DNA of 64,000 bases from Rhynchosporium graminicola (GCA_900074885.1 FJUW01000004.1:1520225-1584224); one strand, 5' to 3'; numbered from the stretch's first letter, positions 34,011 through 45,473 are shown. Program-made: numbers and translations. The notes: generated from the sequence alone by a model not told the origin.

Positions 34011-35448
34011 CTTTACGACTCTCTCCTTCTTTTCTTTGGATACTTGCCTTATTGGCCAGTCGGTGGGGTTCTTTTCTTAGATATGTGTAACGGCAGTGGC
34101 GATGCTTGGATTGTATGGATGAAGGAGTGAATGGATATCTAGAACATGAAGGATGGCAAGTCACGTAGCAAGACGAATCAGATAATGAATTTTTCCACTT
34201 CTACCCAGGAAATGAAACTGGCATTTCGGAGATTAAAGGGGCGAAGAGCGGTCTGGTCAAGTTGGGTCGGAGGTCCTGACAATGTGGTACTAAATTGGCG
34301 TCATTTGGACGGGTTTATCCATCCTCCCGTTGTAGGTAGTGCAGATCGTGAAAAGCTTGTGTGGATTTAAGAGGTGGAGGCGTCGGGCTGTCGATGTCGG
34401 TGTCGGTGTCGGTGGCTAGACTTGCGGTCTAATGTTGGGAGGAAAGTCTACTCCGGAGATGGAGTTTTTGTGGGATATGATGGAGTGTATATGTGATGTG
34501 ATGAGACGGCGGAGATGGAGATGGCTGGGAGCGCTGGGACGGAGTTGTTCGAGGACGAGGGGAATATCTTGGTTGTAAGTTGTGAGTTCCTGGTTGAGGA
34601 TGCATGATGATGACGATGTAATGGTGACCAAGCGATGAGAGGGTTGGTGATCTGTTGGTTCGTTTGTGGTGCGAAAGTATACGAGGTAGGTAGGTAGGTA
34701 GTATTGGTGGCAAGCAAGATGCGGTATGGGTACGGTACTTCTCCATTGCCTTTATTGCCGAAGAAGATAGATGTTGCCTGAGACGAGAGAGGAGGATAGG
34801 TAGGTAGGTAGGCTGTGGGGTAGGTATTGATTGTACGCCGCTTTATATAAGTATTGTAAACCGCTCGAGCTTGGGCAGTAATAAATACCTTATGAAGGCG
34901 ATAGAGGAAGGTGCGGAGTCCGAGGAGGCGTGAGGTAAGTATTGTATCATGAACAAACAGTCAGGCAGGCAGGCACTTAGAAGGGCCTTGTGGACTTGCG
35001 ACTTTTGATGGTGATGTTTGCCGAGTATTGACCGAGGTATTCTCTATGCTCTCGGTAGGCAGGTAGGTATTCTTGCCATGGTGAGAAGTGAGAGACAAAA
35101 GAAAGATAGGAAACCAAGATTGGACTTGTACTTATATCGCCGCCGATTATGTAGTGTTCAGGATTGGAACGGAACGGCGTATTATACAGGCACGGGATGG
35201 AGTATAACATCCCGAATCCTTCAACTATGATAACAGGTGGTCTTGGACACGCTGGTACTTATATGTTCTGGCTCGTGGTACGCTCAACCTCGTATCTATC
35301 GAATTTTAGATCATGGTTCGTTCCTGCATAGTGCCTATTGTATGATGAAGTAGACCGTCACTATTTCACCTTAGCGACTTCCCTATATGATAGCGTATCG
35401 CACGTACAATGAACTTTTAACAAAACAGAAACTGCGAATCTTAGATTG

Positions 35449-35979
35449 ATGGATATATATACAGCTATAGCGAGAATTCTCAATATGTTTCATTTACTAT
35501 TACCAGAACATCAAATCCCAGAATACAAAATCATAGACACAGAACACGCCGATACCCCGCTGCTTCAAGATCTACCTACACCACGACTCAACGGTTCACA
35601 ATCTATCAGACAGAACTGGCCGCAGATCATCCACGTTACTGTTCAGATCATCATATGGATCACGGGCGAATTCTTCGAGCTTCTTATAACACGTTCGTTG
35701 CAGAAGGGAAATAAGATCTGCGACAGTTCTCTGAAGGTTGGACTCCTGGACGCATCTGCGTCCGTGGGACAGGGCATCGCCCTGACTGTGCTTCTCCACG
35801 CTATGGCTCGAAGCTGGGCTGGATTTTGGCCAAGAGCGAATACTTTCATCGAATTAGCCAATCCATACATCCTTATGGCTTTCGTCTTCGTCGGCCTTAT
35901 CTACCCTGGGAACGCCAAGCGCAATTGCGAAGCTACCTGGTCGCCGAAATTGCAGCTGCAGCTGCTACACTGGCTGTGA
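35449..35979 (+). CDS. Orphan small membrane protein, hypothetical
   Basis: The frame from the ATG at 35449 gives 176 residues with no intron. I do not recognise the family. Three stretches are hydrophobic enough to span a membrane: around IIHVTVQIIIWITGEFFELLI, a weaker one around GQGIALTVLLHAM, and NPYILMAFVFVGLIYP near the end. The polar N-terminus has a Pro/Asp-rich segment. The short Lys/Arg-containing tail after the last helix may mean the true gene has a further exon. It could be a lineage-specific gene or a spurious frame; the hydrophobic pattern and length favour a gene. The next gene downstream, on the same strand, is COX19. Confidence 0.45.
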   Translation: MDIYTAIARILNMFHLLLPEHQIPEYKIIDTEHADTPLLQDLPTPRLNGSQSIRQNWPQIIHVTVQIIIWITGEFFELLITRSLQKGNKICDSSLKVGLLDASASVGQGIALTVLLHAMARSWAGFWPRANTFIELANPYILMAFVFVGLIYPGNAKRNCEATWSPKLQLQLLHWL

Positions 35980-36690
35980 GGAATTCAAGGGTTGAGTGAG
36001 AAGGGGAAACAGGAGAGAGAGCGAAGGATAGGAGGAGAGGAAGGACGTCTAGGATGTGTATGTTTATGGAGATGGAGACATTGTTTTGAGGCGCTGTTAA
36101 GGAGCATCTTCTCACCAGGATCCGCCAGAAATACTCTCTGGCAAGAAAATGCAATTTAATGTCGATCGTCTCGTCTCGTCACTTCGCTTCTGTTCTCAAT
36201 CCTTTTGTAAATGCAGATGGATCGGCCAGCAATTCAAGCTCTAGATCTAGATCTAGATCTAGATCTTCGTAGACCTGTAGAGCACCACAGGAGCGTGCAT
36301 TCACCTACCTAGGTACCTATAGGTAGACAGATTTGTTAAGGTCTTAGCATCTGTTCAAGGGGGGAGATATATCAGCTGGAGATTTGCCAAGCTGGAATTA
36401 TTTCAATGTGTAATAAAAGTATTGCGATGGGATTGCATTAGTATATACCCAACCAATTCAGCAAAAGTGAAGAACACAATGTCCATCTCGAGTCTCGGCT
36501 ATAGGTACGTCATGTCATGCATGGCAACTCGCAAAATCCGGGGAACCCAAGCTAAAATCTTGGCATCGGAGCTTCTCTTCAAGAGTGCCGACCCTTCAAT
36601 ATCCAAAGTCACTATCAATGCTCAATTGGAGTAGGCAGAGCGCATAGCCCATAGCCCATAGCTCACAGCACATCACAGTTCACCGCCAAG
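35980..36690. other. Intergenic region upstream of COX19
   Basis: The region holds a CTAGAT hexamer array (36239-36266) and a TACCTAGGTA word (36304-36325). No gene is recognised. Confidence 0.5.
36239..36266. repeat. (CTAGAT)n self-complementary hexamer array
   Basis: About four AGATCT units are each palindromic, so the array can fold back on itself. Confidence 0.95.
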
Positions 36691-37287
36691 ATGAGTTTTG
36701 GAGGTCCAGGAGGTGCTGCTCCAGCTGGGAAGCCAAGTCCGTGAGCCTCACTGTTCGTTGATTATATGGTACAATCGGAGAACTAATGTCCGATAGCCCT
36801 GAACGTGGAAGCTTTCCTCTCGACCACGATGGTACGATAGCCTCCTCCCTCCCCCGCACCGTAGCGAGATCATATCAGAAGGCTCGAGTTTGTTTCTTTC
36901 GAAGCGTGTTCTTGACAGAGGCAAAGGAATCTATGGCTGATACGAACGTTGCTGCCAGGCGAATGCAAAGATGTCATGATGAGCTACTTGTCGTGCATCA
37001 AGCGGGTGAAGGGCATGAATGATCCGGAGTGCAGGCTACATGCGAAGGACTACTTGGCGTGTCGGATGGATAGGTGCGTTCATATACCAGTTGTGGTGAC
37101 GAGGAGTGGCTGCGCGAACGACGTGGATTTGAACAAAAATAGTGTTGATGCTGACTATACTGCCAGGAACTTGATGATGAAGGACGAAATGAAGAACTTG
37201 GGTTTTGGCAACGAGAAGGAGCAAGATACCGGGAAGGAGCCGAAGAAGGACGAGGAGCAGGGTGTGAAAGGGGAGTTGAGATGGTAA
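36691..37287 (+). CDS. COX19: Cytochrome c oxidase assembly protein COX19
   Basis: Exons are 36691-36740, 36797-36831, 36959-37073 and 37167-37287, giving 106 residues. The spliced protein contains the family signature [15 protein letters not shown] and a twin CX9C motif: [11 protein letters not shown] and [18 protein letters not shown] and an acidic, Lys-rich tail follow. Cox19 is imported into the mitochondrial intermembrane space by Mia40 through the CX9C pairs. It helps deliver copper to cytochrome c oxidase, working with Cox11. The second exon is only 35 nt, so the unspliced frames do not show the protein; exon borders were set by restoring the conserved block. Yeast Cox19 is 98 residues. 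Confidence 0.95.
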
Positions 37288-37756
37288 TCGGGCGGTCCTA
37301 AAGCAGTGTAAAATTGCCGGTGTATCATATATGGCGTTTGGACTGCATGGTTGGCCAAATGGCACCTAGGTATTTGCATACGGATTCATAGAATTTCATA
37401 GGGAGCTACGATCTCTACTCAGGAACTGTATATGGGCTATAGAATATTTATATTTCCGATCTTGACAAATCAGCCGAACATCAGGTAATCTCATTGATCG
37501 TGTGCTAACTTATGGGGTCGGGACACAGTTGAGTAAAGGTTTCACCAATCTAAAAGCTATTCTGCGGAATTCGTGCATGTCAATAATCGGGAGGGAATTA
37601 TCTCGCTTCTTTGCCTGGAGAGTTTCTTTTCGGCCCAAAGTTGACTAGTCCCATCGCTTGTATCCTTCGTAGGACTGAACTTCCTCTTGCTCTGTGCCCA
37701 ATGTACACCCCTCAGCCTGGAAGACCTTAGCAAGCAGCTTCGGTCACGGTCCCGCA
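37288..37756. other. Intergenic region between COX19 and NPR3
   Basis: A CACCTAGGTA word lies at 37363-37372 and a short upstream ORF at 37700-37729. No gene is seen. Confidence 0.5.
37700..37729 (+). promoter_or_regulatory. Nine-codon upstream ORF before NPR3
   Basis: ATG at 37700 opens MYTPQPGRP and stops at TAG 27 nt before the NPR3 start. It may be a regulatory uORF or lie in an unseen 5'UTR intron: CCTCAG at about 37716 resembles an acceptor. Confidence 0.4.
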
Positions 37757-39958
37757 ATGGCTTATCCAACAGCCTCGATGGAATCTGGCCTGATTGCCAT
37801 TGCTCTAGTAATCAGATCTCGAGATGGCCCACGCTTCGTATTTCACTACCCTCCCCATCCAGAAACCAAGGCCTCTCGTCGCAAAGGCTTGTACGGAACA
37901 GAACTTGATGAAAGCGATTCCGGAGACGAGACGCATCATCCCGAAGGCTCGGATCTCGACGATGGAGGGAACAATCCCGTTCACAAATTTCAAAAGTTGG
38001 AATTGAGCGATTCTATGATGGAATCAAAAGATCACGTGGAAGCCATTGAAGGTGATGGCCATTACGACAATCCTTCCGGCGAACATGTTGTGCCTTGGGA
38101 GCATCTATTTGACTTTCATACGACAGATCTGGAGAGTATCCTTACGCCGTCGAAAGCTTATCATAAGAAGAGGTTCGAGTTGTCGTTGGATCCATTGTAT
38201 TTTGTTTCGTGCCCGATGCATGTTCGACCTGATGGGTCGTGGAACAAGAAGAAGGAACGAAAATCCAGGAGACAAAAAGCAGACACGGATACAGTGGTCT
38301 CTGGTAAGTCTAAGTCTGCCCAAAATGAAAGCAAAGATACGTCTGAGACTGGCACTGGGACGTCTGCCGGAATGGTTTTTGAGGAAGGGTATGAGCATGG
38401 TGGGATGACGATGTTTAATGTGGTATTCATCTTGAACGTCCCGAAAGATGAAGCGGATGAACGTATTACTACGATTTATGAACATGTTATTAAGAAGTTC
38501 AATAAAGCTTTGAAGCACGGTCAAGCTTCAGCGAACTATGTGTGGAAAGAATCGGAGATGATACTGATGATGAAAGAGAAAGCTCGTGAAGACAGTAGGT
38601 CATTGCATTTGAAGCAAAGGTACATGCCTGACGTATTCCTAGGACGCCCTATGAGCTGGCTATGGAGCGAGATCTTGTTGAAATCTACCTTGGCTATTAC
38701 GATCAAGGATGTTTTTACCTCGATATCAAACAACAAGATTGCCACATTTCGTATCGGAAGCAACCCACCAGAAGACGTTTCGCTTCAAATCCCAGTTCCG
38801 TCCTTTCTGATGAGCATTCCAAGCTCCGCCGAAAGAGCAGTCCCAGGACTCTTACTTACCACTGCAAATCCCTATGATGACGATGAAGGAATTGAAGATC
38901 CATCTTACATCAACAAACATTTCGCACTTCTCTTACTCGATGATGAGAGTAAGATTATAGCAGAGATCCAAGCAGACGATACAGAACTCTCAGCACCTCT
39001 GATAGAATGTATCCGAATCTGTAAACCTACACTTTCCTTCCTCCAAGTCGCCCAAGCCCACTCGATAGAGATCGGTAGTCTCCTGATCCTCGCCAACCAT
39101 CTCATACAATACCGACGAGCCGTCGCCATTCCACCTCTTCATCCGCGAGAGATATACATCGTCTCCCCCAATTGCGATAACCGCAAATTACCTGTCGCAA
39201 GCATGGCATGGAAGAAATCATTTCCCCTCGCACCATCTCTGTCAAATTTTCTTGCGACCCTCTCGCTCGCACCACGTCCCTATAAGATCCATGCACCAAG
39301 CAAAGACCACCGTCCGACTTACCTCGACATGTTAGCATGGCTGATACGCGGCGGCTGGGTAACTCAACTTCGCACCTTCGCGTGGATCCTCGTTTGGCCA
39401 GAGATAATCTACGAAGTAGAATATCAGCTCCGAGCCGAGTCTGTCGAGAAAGCCAAGAAGGGGATCAAATCGCACAACGGCGACAGTTCATCCGCCGAGT
39501 CGCTTTCAACAGATGAATCAGGCGCGGAGAAGGAAAGCGACACCGACTCCAACGCTCCTCTGACTACTGAGCAAGTTGCAGAAAACGCCCGCCTCGAGCG
39601 CTTGGCGGACAAAGTCGCCAAACAAGCCGCAGAAGAAGCAGCTGAGTTCGCGAAAATGCCACGACCGGAAGCGACAGACCATCCTTCCGTGAACAATGCC
39701 GAACATCTCAAAAGGCTAGTGCCATATATTATCAAGGATCCGCATAAAGTGTCACACGAGGAGTCGCTGTATATAGCTGCGATCAGTAAGCGGTTTGAGG
39801 AGGAGAAGCCGAAGGAATGTTGGCCGAGGTTTGAGAAGTATTTCAATGGGACGGAGGCGTTGGAGATGATTGCCTTGAGGGAGAATATGAAAAGGAAGGA
39901 GACGTGGGGGGTGGTGATGTCTTTTCAGGAACATCTTTTGGTTTGTAAACATTGGTGA
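37757..39958 (+). CDS. NPR3: Nitrogen permease regulator 3 (SEACIT/GATOR1 subunit)
   Basis: A single exon gives 733 residues from the ATG at 37757. The upstream part of the open frame has no ATG. The N-terminal longin-like domain starts with SGLIAIALVIRSRDGPRFVFHYPPHP, a strong Npr3 signature. It is interrupted by a long acidic insert and resumes at WEHLFDFHTTDLESILTPSKAYHKKRFELSLDPLYFVSCPMHV. A GGMTMFNVVFILNVP strand follows, then helical C-terminal blocks with YLDMLAWLIRGGWVTQLRTF and a final VSHEESLYIAAISKRF with GTEALEMIALRENMKRKE, typical of the family. With Npr2 and Iml1 it forms the GTPase-activating complex that turns off TORC1 at the vacuole when amino acids are scarce. A nine-codon uORF precedes it. 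Confidence 0.93.
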   Translation: MAYPTASMESGLIAIALVIRSRDGPRFVFHYPPHPETKASRRKGLYGTELDESDSGDETHHPEGSDLDDGGNNPVHKFQKLELSDSMMESKDHVEAIEGDGHYDNPSGEHVVPWEHLFDFHTTDLESILTPSKAYHKKRFELSLDPLYFVSCPMHVRPDGSWNKKKERKSRRQKADTDTVVSGKSKSAQNESKDTSETGTGTSAGMVFEEGYEHGGMTMFNVVFILNVPKDEADERITTIYEHVIKKFNKALKHGQASANYVWKESEMILMMKEKAREDSRSLHLKQRYMPDVFLGRPMSWLWSEILLKSTLAITIKDVFTSISNNKIATFRIGSNPPEDVSLQIPVPSFLMSIPSSAERAVPGLLLTTANPYDDDEGIEDPSYINKHFALLLLDDESKIIAEIQADDTELSAPLIECIRICKPTLSFLQVAQAHSIEIGSLLILANHLIQYRRAVAIPPLHPREIYIVSPNCDNRKLPVASMAWKKSFPLAPSLSNFLATLSLAPRPYKIHAPSKDHRPTYLDMLAWLIRGGWVTQLRTFAWILVWPEIIYEVEYQLRAESVEKAKKGIKSHNGDSSSAESLSTDESGAEKESDTDSNAPLTTEQVAENARLERLADKVAKQAAEEAAEFAKMPRPEATDHPSVNNAEHLKRLVPYIIKDPHKVSHEESLYIAAISKRFEEEKPKECWPRFEKYFNGTEALEMIALRENMKRKETWGVVMSFQEHLLVCKHW

Positions 39959-40323
39959 GGAGATGAACTATGGCGAACGTGGCACAGGATGTTTGACTTG
40001 GGGGAGGGGGGGGGTTAGTGAAGAGCCATAAGGGCACTGGTCTTAGAGTGTAGATATACCCAATTCTTGAATGCAATAAGACGAGACGCCGGATCTTAAA
40101 ATTTGGACGATATAGGTTGATTGGTGTGCACGCTACGATTTGGAAAAAGACAAGATGTCTCGTGTTCAATTCCACGTGCGATTAACATTTCAACATTTCA
40201 ACTCTGTACAAGTGCTGGGGGAGCTGTGAGTGTAAACAGCACCATGGGTAATCATTTCTCCAATCTACAATAGTACATACTGTCCCCTCCACGCCACTAC
40301 AGCCGCATCGCCTGGCCACCATC
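39959..40323. other. Short region between convergent NPR3 and CLF1
   Basis: These 365 bp hold both 3' UTRs. A G-rich run lies near 39998-40015. Nothing else is seen. Confidence 0.5.
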
Positions 40324-42423
40324 TTACTGTCCACCCTCCCCAGTAAGACCACCACCAGCTTGCTTCCAAGCCTGCGACATGGCCAAAAGATTCGACAGCT
40401 TGGCAGTCTGCGCATCGTCGGCCGGGAACACATAATCGATGTATTCTTCGTAGCTGTCGTCGTCCAACTTGCGGCGACGTTTTGTCTTGCGCGGCATCTG
40501 TTTCTGCACTTTCTCGATGTCTTCTTTGGAGCCGTGAGTACGCTCGAATGAGAGCCAGGCATTAAGGAGAGATACGCGCTGTGGGTAGTCAGTAACCGAA
40601 CCGGACGTATTGGCTGGGAGTGGACGATTAAATCTCACCTCGTCTTTAAGCTCCTTATCCTTCATACTCTTCAGAGCCCTCTCAAACACCTTTCTAGCGC
40701 GCACCTTCGCTGCCTCGCTGACAGGCTTCTCCTCATCTTCCTCAGTCTCCTCTTCATCCTCATCTGGCACATTGATCTCAAAGTGCGCATAACTGATCCA
40801 GACCTTAACATGATCCGTCTTATCCAGAAGACGCTCGTACAGCTGTCTCGTTCGCTCGTACTCGCCCTCTTCTTCCTCAAAGTCAATGTATGCCTTCCAG
40901 AGAAGTTCTGGCATGTCGAGCACTGATTGGTCGATGGCGAGTTCGAAAATGGCGCGAGTGCGCTCGAGATCGTCAAGACCGCGTTCAAGTTCTGAGAATT
41001 TGATCCATGCTTGGCAGTTTGCTGGGTTCCATTCAATGTGCTTTTCATAGAGCGTTCGGCAGCGTACGAATTCGAATAGTTTTAATTCAAGCTCGACATA
41101 GCCTTTGAATAGCTTATCTTTGGGGCACATGCCAATAGCTTGACCGAGTGTCTTTCTCGCAGCTGAAAGATTTTGTTGACGAACTTCGAATTGGGCTTTC
41201 ATCAGCCAGATCTTGGCAAATGTAAACTTCTTGTGGGGTATCAATTTCAAGCACTCCTGGTAGATCTGTCTAGCCCGCTCCATATCCTTGGATTCCATTT
41301 CTTCCCAAATGGCGTAGAAAATCCAGAGGTAGATGTAACGTCGCCAGTGGCGCTTCTCTTGTGTTGGTGGGATTTGGGCAATTGCCCTTTCGTACACATC
41401 TCTAATGCGATCCACGTCGGCACCCGTCTCCTCTAGCCTGGCATAATCGAACCATGCATCGTAGTTCTTAGGATTCTCCTTGACTTGCTCCTCGTACTGC
41501 ACTCTTCGCTTTGATAAAATGACATCCTCAACTCCTTCTCGATCACCAAATTGCTTCTCAAAAGTTGTGTATGCCTTATGAAGAGATACAGACTTGGATC
41601 GTGCAAGACGATCTAAGGCATACTTGTAAATTGCCCTGGCGCGCTCGTATTCCTTCAACTTGGCCTCATATCTTGCGTAAGCGATAAAAAGTCGTTCGTC
41701 CATGAAGTCATCGCCCAATGCCTCAACCGCAGACCCGAAGACCTCTCTGACAAGATCACTCGTGCCATACTCCTCCTCGAATCTAGCCCATTTGATCCAA
41801 TTCCGTGGCTCTGGATGGACCATAGTAAACCTCTGGAATATCTCTCTTGCTCTTTGGAATTCGCCATATCTCTTCTCCAGCTTGATGTAACTGCTCCAAG
41901 CCGCCTCATCTGGCTCCCAGGACATCCACCGCTCGAAGATCTGTCGGGTACCTGGAATGTTGCCCAGCATTTCTTCCATGTAGGCATACTTGTACCACAG
42001 CTTGTCTACTCTAGGCAAGATAGTAACAGCACGATCCAACAAGTTCCTCGCATGCTGAATATTCCTCGTCTTCATTTCCGCCTCAACATATCTGATCCAT
42101 AGCGTGACCGACGTCGCATCCACATCCAGGGCTCTCTCGAAGACCGATCTTGCACGCTTGAATTCCTTCTGTTCCAATTCCCATTGTGCATATCGCATCC
42201 AATTGTTCATATTAATCCTGTTCCTCTGCACATAGGCCTCAAACTCCGTGCGCTTCCTACGCTGGAACTCATGAAGTTCTTCGAGATCAGCAAACCTCTG
42301 AGTAGGTGCTTGGAGAGCGGGCTCTTGTCGATCAACAGCTTCTCGTAGAAGCTGCTCAGCAGAGATCTGAATGGCAGAAGGTGCCTTATTCTTCACCCTC
42401 GGAGGGCCACGAGAGGACTCCAT
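40324..42423 (-). CDS. CLF1: Pre-mRNA-splicing factor Clf1/Syf3 (HAT-repeat protein)
   Basis: Exons are 42423-40639 and 40578-40324, giving 679 residues (yeast Clf1 687). The 60-bp intron has a GTGAGA donor and CAG acceptor. It is a multiple of three without a stop, so the frame runs through, but splicing restores the conserved [16 protein letters not shown]. About 15 half-a-TPR repeats follow the opening [17 protein letters not shown] segment, each with W..Y...E, such as [19 protein letters not shown] and [14 protein letters not shown]. Clf1 is a scaffold of the Prp19-associated (NTC) complex that joins the spliceosome when U4 leaves. It acts in the nucleus. It is transcribed divergently from PRP31, with 301 bp between start codons. 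Confidence 0.96.
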   Translation of the reverse strand: MESSRGPPRVKNKAPSAIQISAEQLLREAVDRQEPALQAPTQRFADLEELHEFQRRKRTEFEAYVQRNRINMNNWMRYAQWELEQKEFKRARSVFERALDVDATSVTLWIRYVEAEMKTRNIQHARNLLDRAVTILPRVDKLWYKYAYMEEMLGNIPGTRQIFERWMSWEPDEAAWSSYIKLEKRYGEFQRAREIFQRFTMVHPEPRNWIKWARFEEEYGTSDLVREVFGSAVEALGDDFMDERLFIAYARYEAKLKEYERARAIYKYALDRLARSKSVSLHKAYTTFEKQFGDREGVEDVILSKRRVQYEEQVKENPKNYDAWFDYARLEETGADVDRIRDVYERAIAQIPPTQEKRHWRRYIYLWIFYAIWEEMESKDMERARQIYQECLKLIPHKKFTFAKIWLMKAQFEVRQQNLSAARKTLGQAIGMCPKDKLFKGYVELELKLFEFVRCRTLYEKHIEWNPANCQAWIKFSELERGLDDLERTRAIFELAIDQSVLDMPELLWKAYIDFEEEEGEYERTRQLYERLLDKTDHVKVWISYAHFEINVPDEDEEETEEDEEKPVSEAAKVRARKVFERALKSMKDKELKDEVRFNRPLPANTSGSVTDYPQRVSLLNAWLSFERTHGSKEDIEKVQKQMPRKTKRRRKLDDDSYEEYIDYVFPADDAQTAKLSNLLAMSQAWKQAGGGLTGEGGQ

Positions 42424-42724
42424 GATGGCAGTATTTCGTGGTCGTCGTTCTAAGATCGGGGTTCTATTATCAGAAAATACACAGCGCAGAAGTTGCGGAG
42501 AAGTTGCGGAGAATTTGCGGATTCTGCTCCAAGACGAAGCAAAGGTGAAATGTTGCGCGAATGGAGGTCTTGCTGATGGTTGAAGGAGGCTGTAGTGTCA
42601 AATTTGGACCAGGCTGAGAAATATTGGCGCTAGCGAGCCCTGTAAATTCAATACTCGAGGCTGCAAGTTCAAACATCTACAATCATTTCCACAACAACTT
42701 CGCCTGCGGCCACCCAGTATCAAG
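42424..42724. promoter_or_regulatory. Shared divergent promoter of CLF1 and PRP31
   Basis: Only 301 bp separate the two start codons. A triplicated GTTGCGGAGAA-like stretch (GAAGTTGCGGAGAAGTTGCGGAGAA) lies near 42489-42515. The last 140 nt before PRP31 are A/C-rich and contain no plus-strand ATG. Confidence 0.75.
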
Positions 42725-44663
42725 ATGTCGACACTCGCAGACGAATTGTTGCAGGACTTCGAGGACTCGGGATCGGAAGGCGAGGGAGAAAATGAAGGTC
42801 TCTTTCCAGATAAGGAAGATGCGAAGGATGGTCTAAACGGCAATGCGACAGCCGCATACCCAGGCGCAAATGGCAGCATGGAGTTGGACGGTGACGAGGA
42901 GGAGGTAGAAGAGGACGAAGAGATGAGCGGTGTTGCCAACACAGGCGCTGATGTCGAAGATGAAGAAGAGACCAAGGCTAAAGTTGAGAAGATGGAGCTA
43001 GGAGGTGTTGACGATGTACGAAGTGTTGCGCGGTTGATGAAGACGTTGGAACCAGTTCTAGAGGTCAGTAATTTTCTTATTTCCCTTTTGAAATATTTGA
43101 ACGCACGAAGTTTACATCTTTTATTTTGTGAATAGTCCTGACGTAACACCGGTCTTGCAGAAAATCGCACACTTCCAATCTCTACCCCCCGACAAGCAGA
43201 CGACAACCTTGGGCTCTATCGAAGACAACCCGGAATACCATCTCCTGACACAGTCCAACACGCTGTCGACCTCGATCGACACGGAGATTATGATTGTTCA
43301 CAAGTTCATACGCGATCACTATTCGATCAGATTCCCTGAGCTGGAGACACTGGTCACGAATCCACTGGACTATGCCAAAGTAGTTACGATCATTGGAAAT
43401 GGACCTATGGATGGGGAAAGCATCAAGACTCTCCAGACCTCGAAGAATAATAGACTGGGAGTCACTCTTCGATCAGTCCTAGATGGACCCTCGGTAATGA
43501 TTGTTACAGTCGAGGCAACTACAACTAAAGGCAGGGAAATGACCCCCGTTGAGCTCGACCGCATCATGCAAGCTTGCGACATGACATTGGCTCTCGATAA
43601 AGCTAAAAGGACTTTGACCGACTACGTCCAATCGCGCATGAACTTGTTCGCCCCTAACCTCACTGCCTTGATCGGCTCTCTTACAGCAGCGCAACTTCTC
43701 AATTTCGCCGGTGGTCTAACAGGTCTAGCCAAAACACCAGCTTGTAATCTTCCTCCCTTGGGTTCCAAAAAGCAGTCAGGCACTGGTTTCGCAACCAATG
43801 TTGGTGTCCGCCAACAGGGTTTCCTCTACCATTCTCCAATCATCAAAGGCATCCCCAATGACCTCAAACGTCAAGCTATGCGCATTGTCTCGGCTAAGGT
43901 AGTCCTCGCCGCGAGAGTAGATCGTGTACACACTAGTCGTGATGGATCTACCGGCGAAGAACTGAAAGCTGCCTGCTTAGAGCGTCTAGAGAAGCTCACA
44001 GAGCCACCACCAAATAAAGGTCAACGAGCTTTACCAGCACCAGATGACAAGCCAGCTCGTAAGCGTGGTGGTAGAAGAGCCCGAAAGGCCAAGGAAGCAA
44101 CTGCCATGACGGATCTGCGTAAGGCGCAAAATAGGATGGTATTTGGCAAGGAAGAGAGAGAGGTTGGATATGGTACAGGTGAAGGCACGAAGGGAATGGG
44201 CATGATCGGCCAAGCGAACGATGGACGCATCCGTAATCTACAAATCGACCAACGTACGAAGGCCAAACTCAGCGCAAAGAACAAAGGCTGGGGAGGCGCC
44301 ACACCCGTGGGAGGCTCTGCATCCTCTCTTCGTGGTTTCGGTCAAGGTACAGGCTCTGGAATTGACCTCCGTGGGAAGGGACTGCGTGCTTCTGGAGTTG
44401 GAAGTACTGTTGGTGCGGGATCAGGCACCGCATCAAGTGTGGCTTTTACACCTGTACAGGGTCTGGAGCTAGTCGATCCGAGAATGCAGTCTGAGATGAG
44501 CCGGAAGCGAAAGGCGGAGGAAGATCGATGGTTCAAGGGTGGAACTTTCACCCAGGTTGGTGGGAGTGGCAGTATGGGACCACCTGCTCTACCTCCGAAC
44601 AAAAAGGTTGATACAGGGAAGCAGAAGGGAAATATGGCTCCTCCACCGATTCCAAGCAAGTGA
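42725..44663 (+). CDS. PRP31: U4/U6 snRNP splicing factor Prp31
   Basis: Exons are 42725-43063 and 43161-44663, separated by a 97-bp phase-0 intron (GTCAGT to GCAG), giving 613 residues. The acidic N-terminus (MSTLADELLQDFEDSG) leads to a helical region with IVHKFIRDHYSIRFPELETLV. The Nop domain follows: GLTGLAKTPACNLPPLGSKK, FLYHSPIIKGIPNDLKRQAMRIVSAKVVLAARVD. It binds Snu13 and the U4 5' stem-loop and bridges U4/U6 with U5 in the tri-snRNP. The basic C-terminus has KRGGRRARKAKEATAMTDLRKAQNRMVFGK, typical of Prp31. The protein acts in the nucleus. Its first exon ends exactly before KIAHFQ, where the family aligns without a gap. Confidence 0.95.
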
Positions 44664-45473
44664 GCAGAGTGCGACGCGGCATGGATTTGGGTTTGGCTTG
44701 GCGTTCAGGGCATATGAAGGCGTTCGTACACTTTGACCTGGCTGCGTCACGAAGTGGAGGTTCCGGTATCGGTTGATAATCGCAGCAATTGTATTAGCAT
44801 TATTTGTAAAACTAAAGCATTCTATGTTTCAACTTATGTCCACGATTCAATTTTGACCTTCTAGTAGCAGTCTATATCAGGTTTCGAACTTGCAGAAGGT
44901 TCCTGACCCTCAGACAGAAAGGGGCTACGTGACTTAAGCGCGTGACTTGAGCGAGTTAGTGCTACTCAAACTTGGACTGAGATATTTCAGAGCTTGATAT
45001 CTGAAAACTCGGATCACACAGTTTTTCTAGCCAGGGGAGCAGAAATAGATATGCCACAGTATTAGACATGAGAGCAACAAGGAGAATGCTTGATTTATAA
45101 CGCCTAGACTTGACTCCACGGAGGGATTGGCATGATCCTCATATGTGAACGTCGCGAGACACAGATACACAATGGCTTCTCAGATCAACGTCCAATAAAT
45201 CAAACTGACTAGGGCAGGACAAGTCATCCACAGATACCTGAACAAGAGCTCTTTTGACGCTTTGTCAGCGCAAGCAAACAACGCCGGGATACAGAAGAGC
45301 AAAGATGCATACCATCAGACCAGGATCTATGCAAAGCAACTCGCGGTCACAGCCCATACCTCGATTCCCAACACGAATCAAGCAAGCCAACCAGCCAAAC
45401 TCCCAACGCCAATTCAGCGTAATCCCCTTGATCTCATAGGTGCCAGAATATCAGAACAACAATACAGCAACGG
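44664..45473. other. Region between convergent PRP31 and the PHD-finger gene
   Basis: These 810 bp should hold both 3' UTRs. No gene is seen. Confidence 0.5.

Larger units (their letters stand above)
33142..35448. other. Intergenic region between the DUF3824 gene and the orphan membrane-protein gene
   Basis: The region is 2.3 kb and no gene is recognised. It holds a 16-bp direct repeat (33835-33866), a GGGAT array (33961-34010) and (TAGG)n runs near 34685-34703 and 34798-34813. Confidence 0.5.

Noticed and set aside
34429..34746. Minus-strand frames rich in His, Pro and Ser
   Set aside because: Low-complexity translation of repeats without conserved features.
37694..37756. Upstream in-frame extension of NPR3
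   Set aside because: It opens with GTG, not ATG; the first ATG in frame is 37757.
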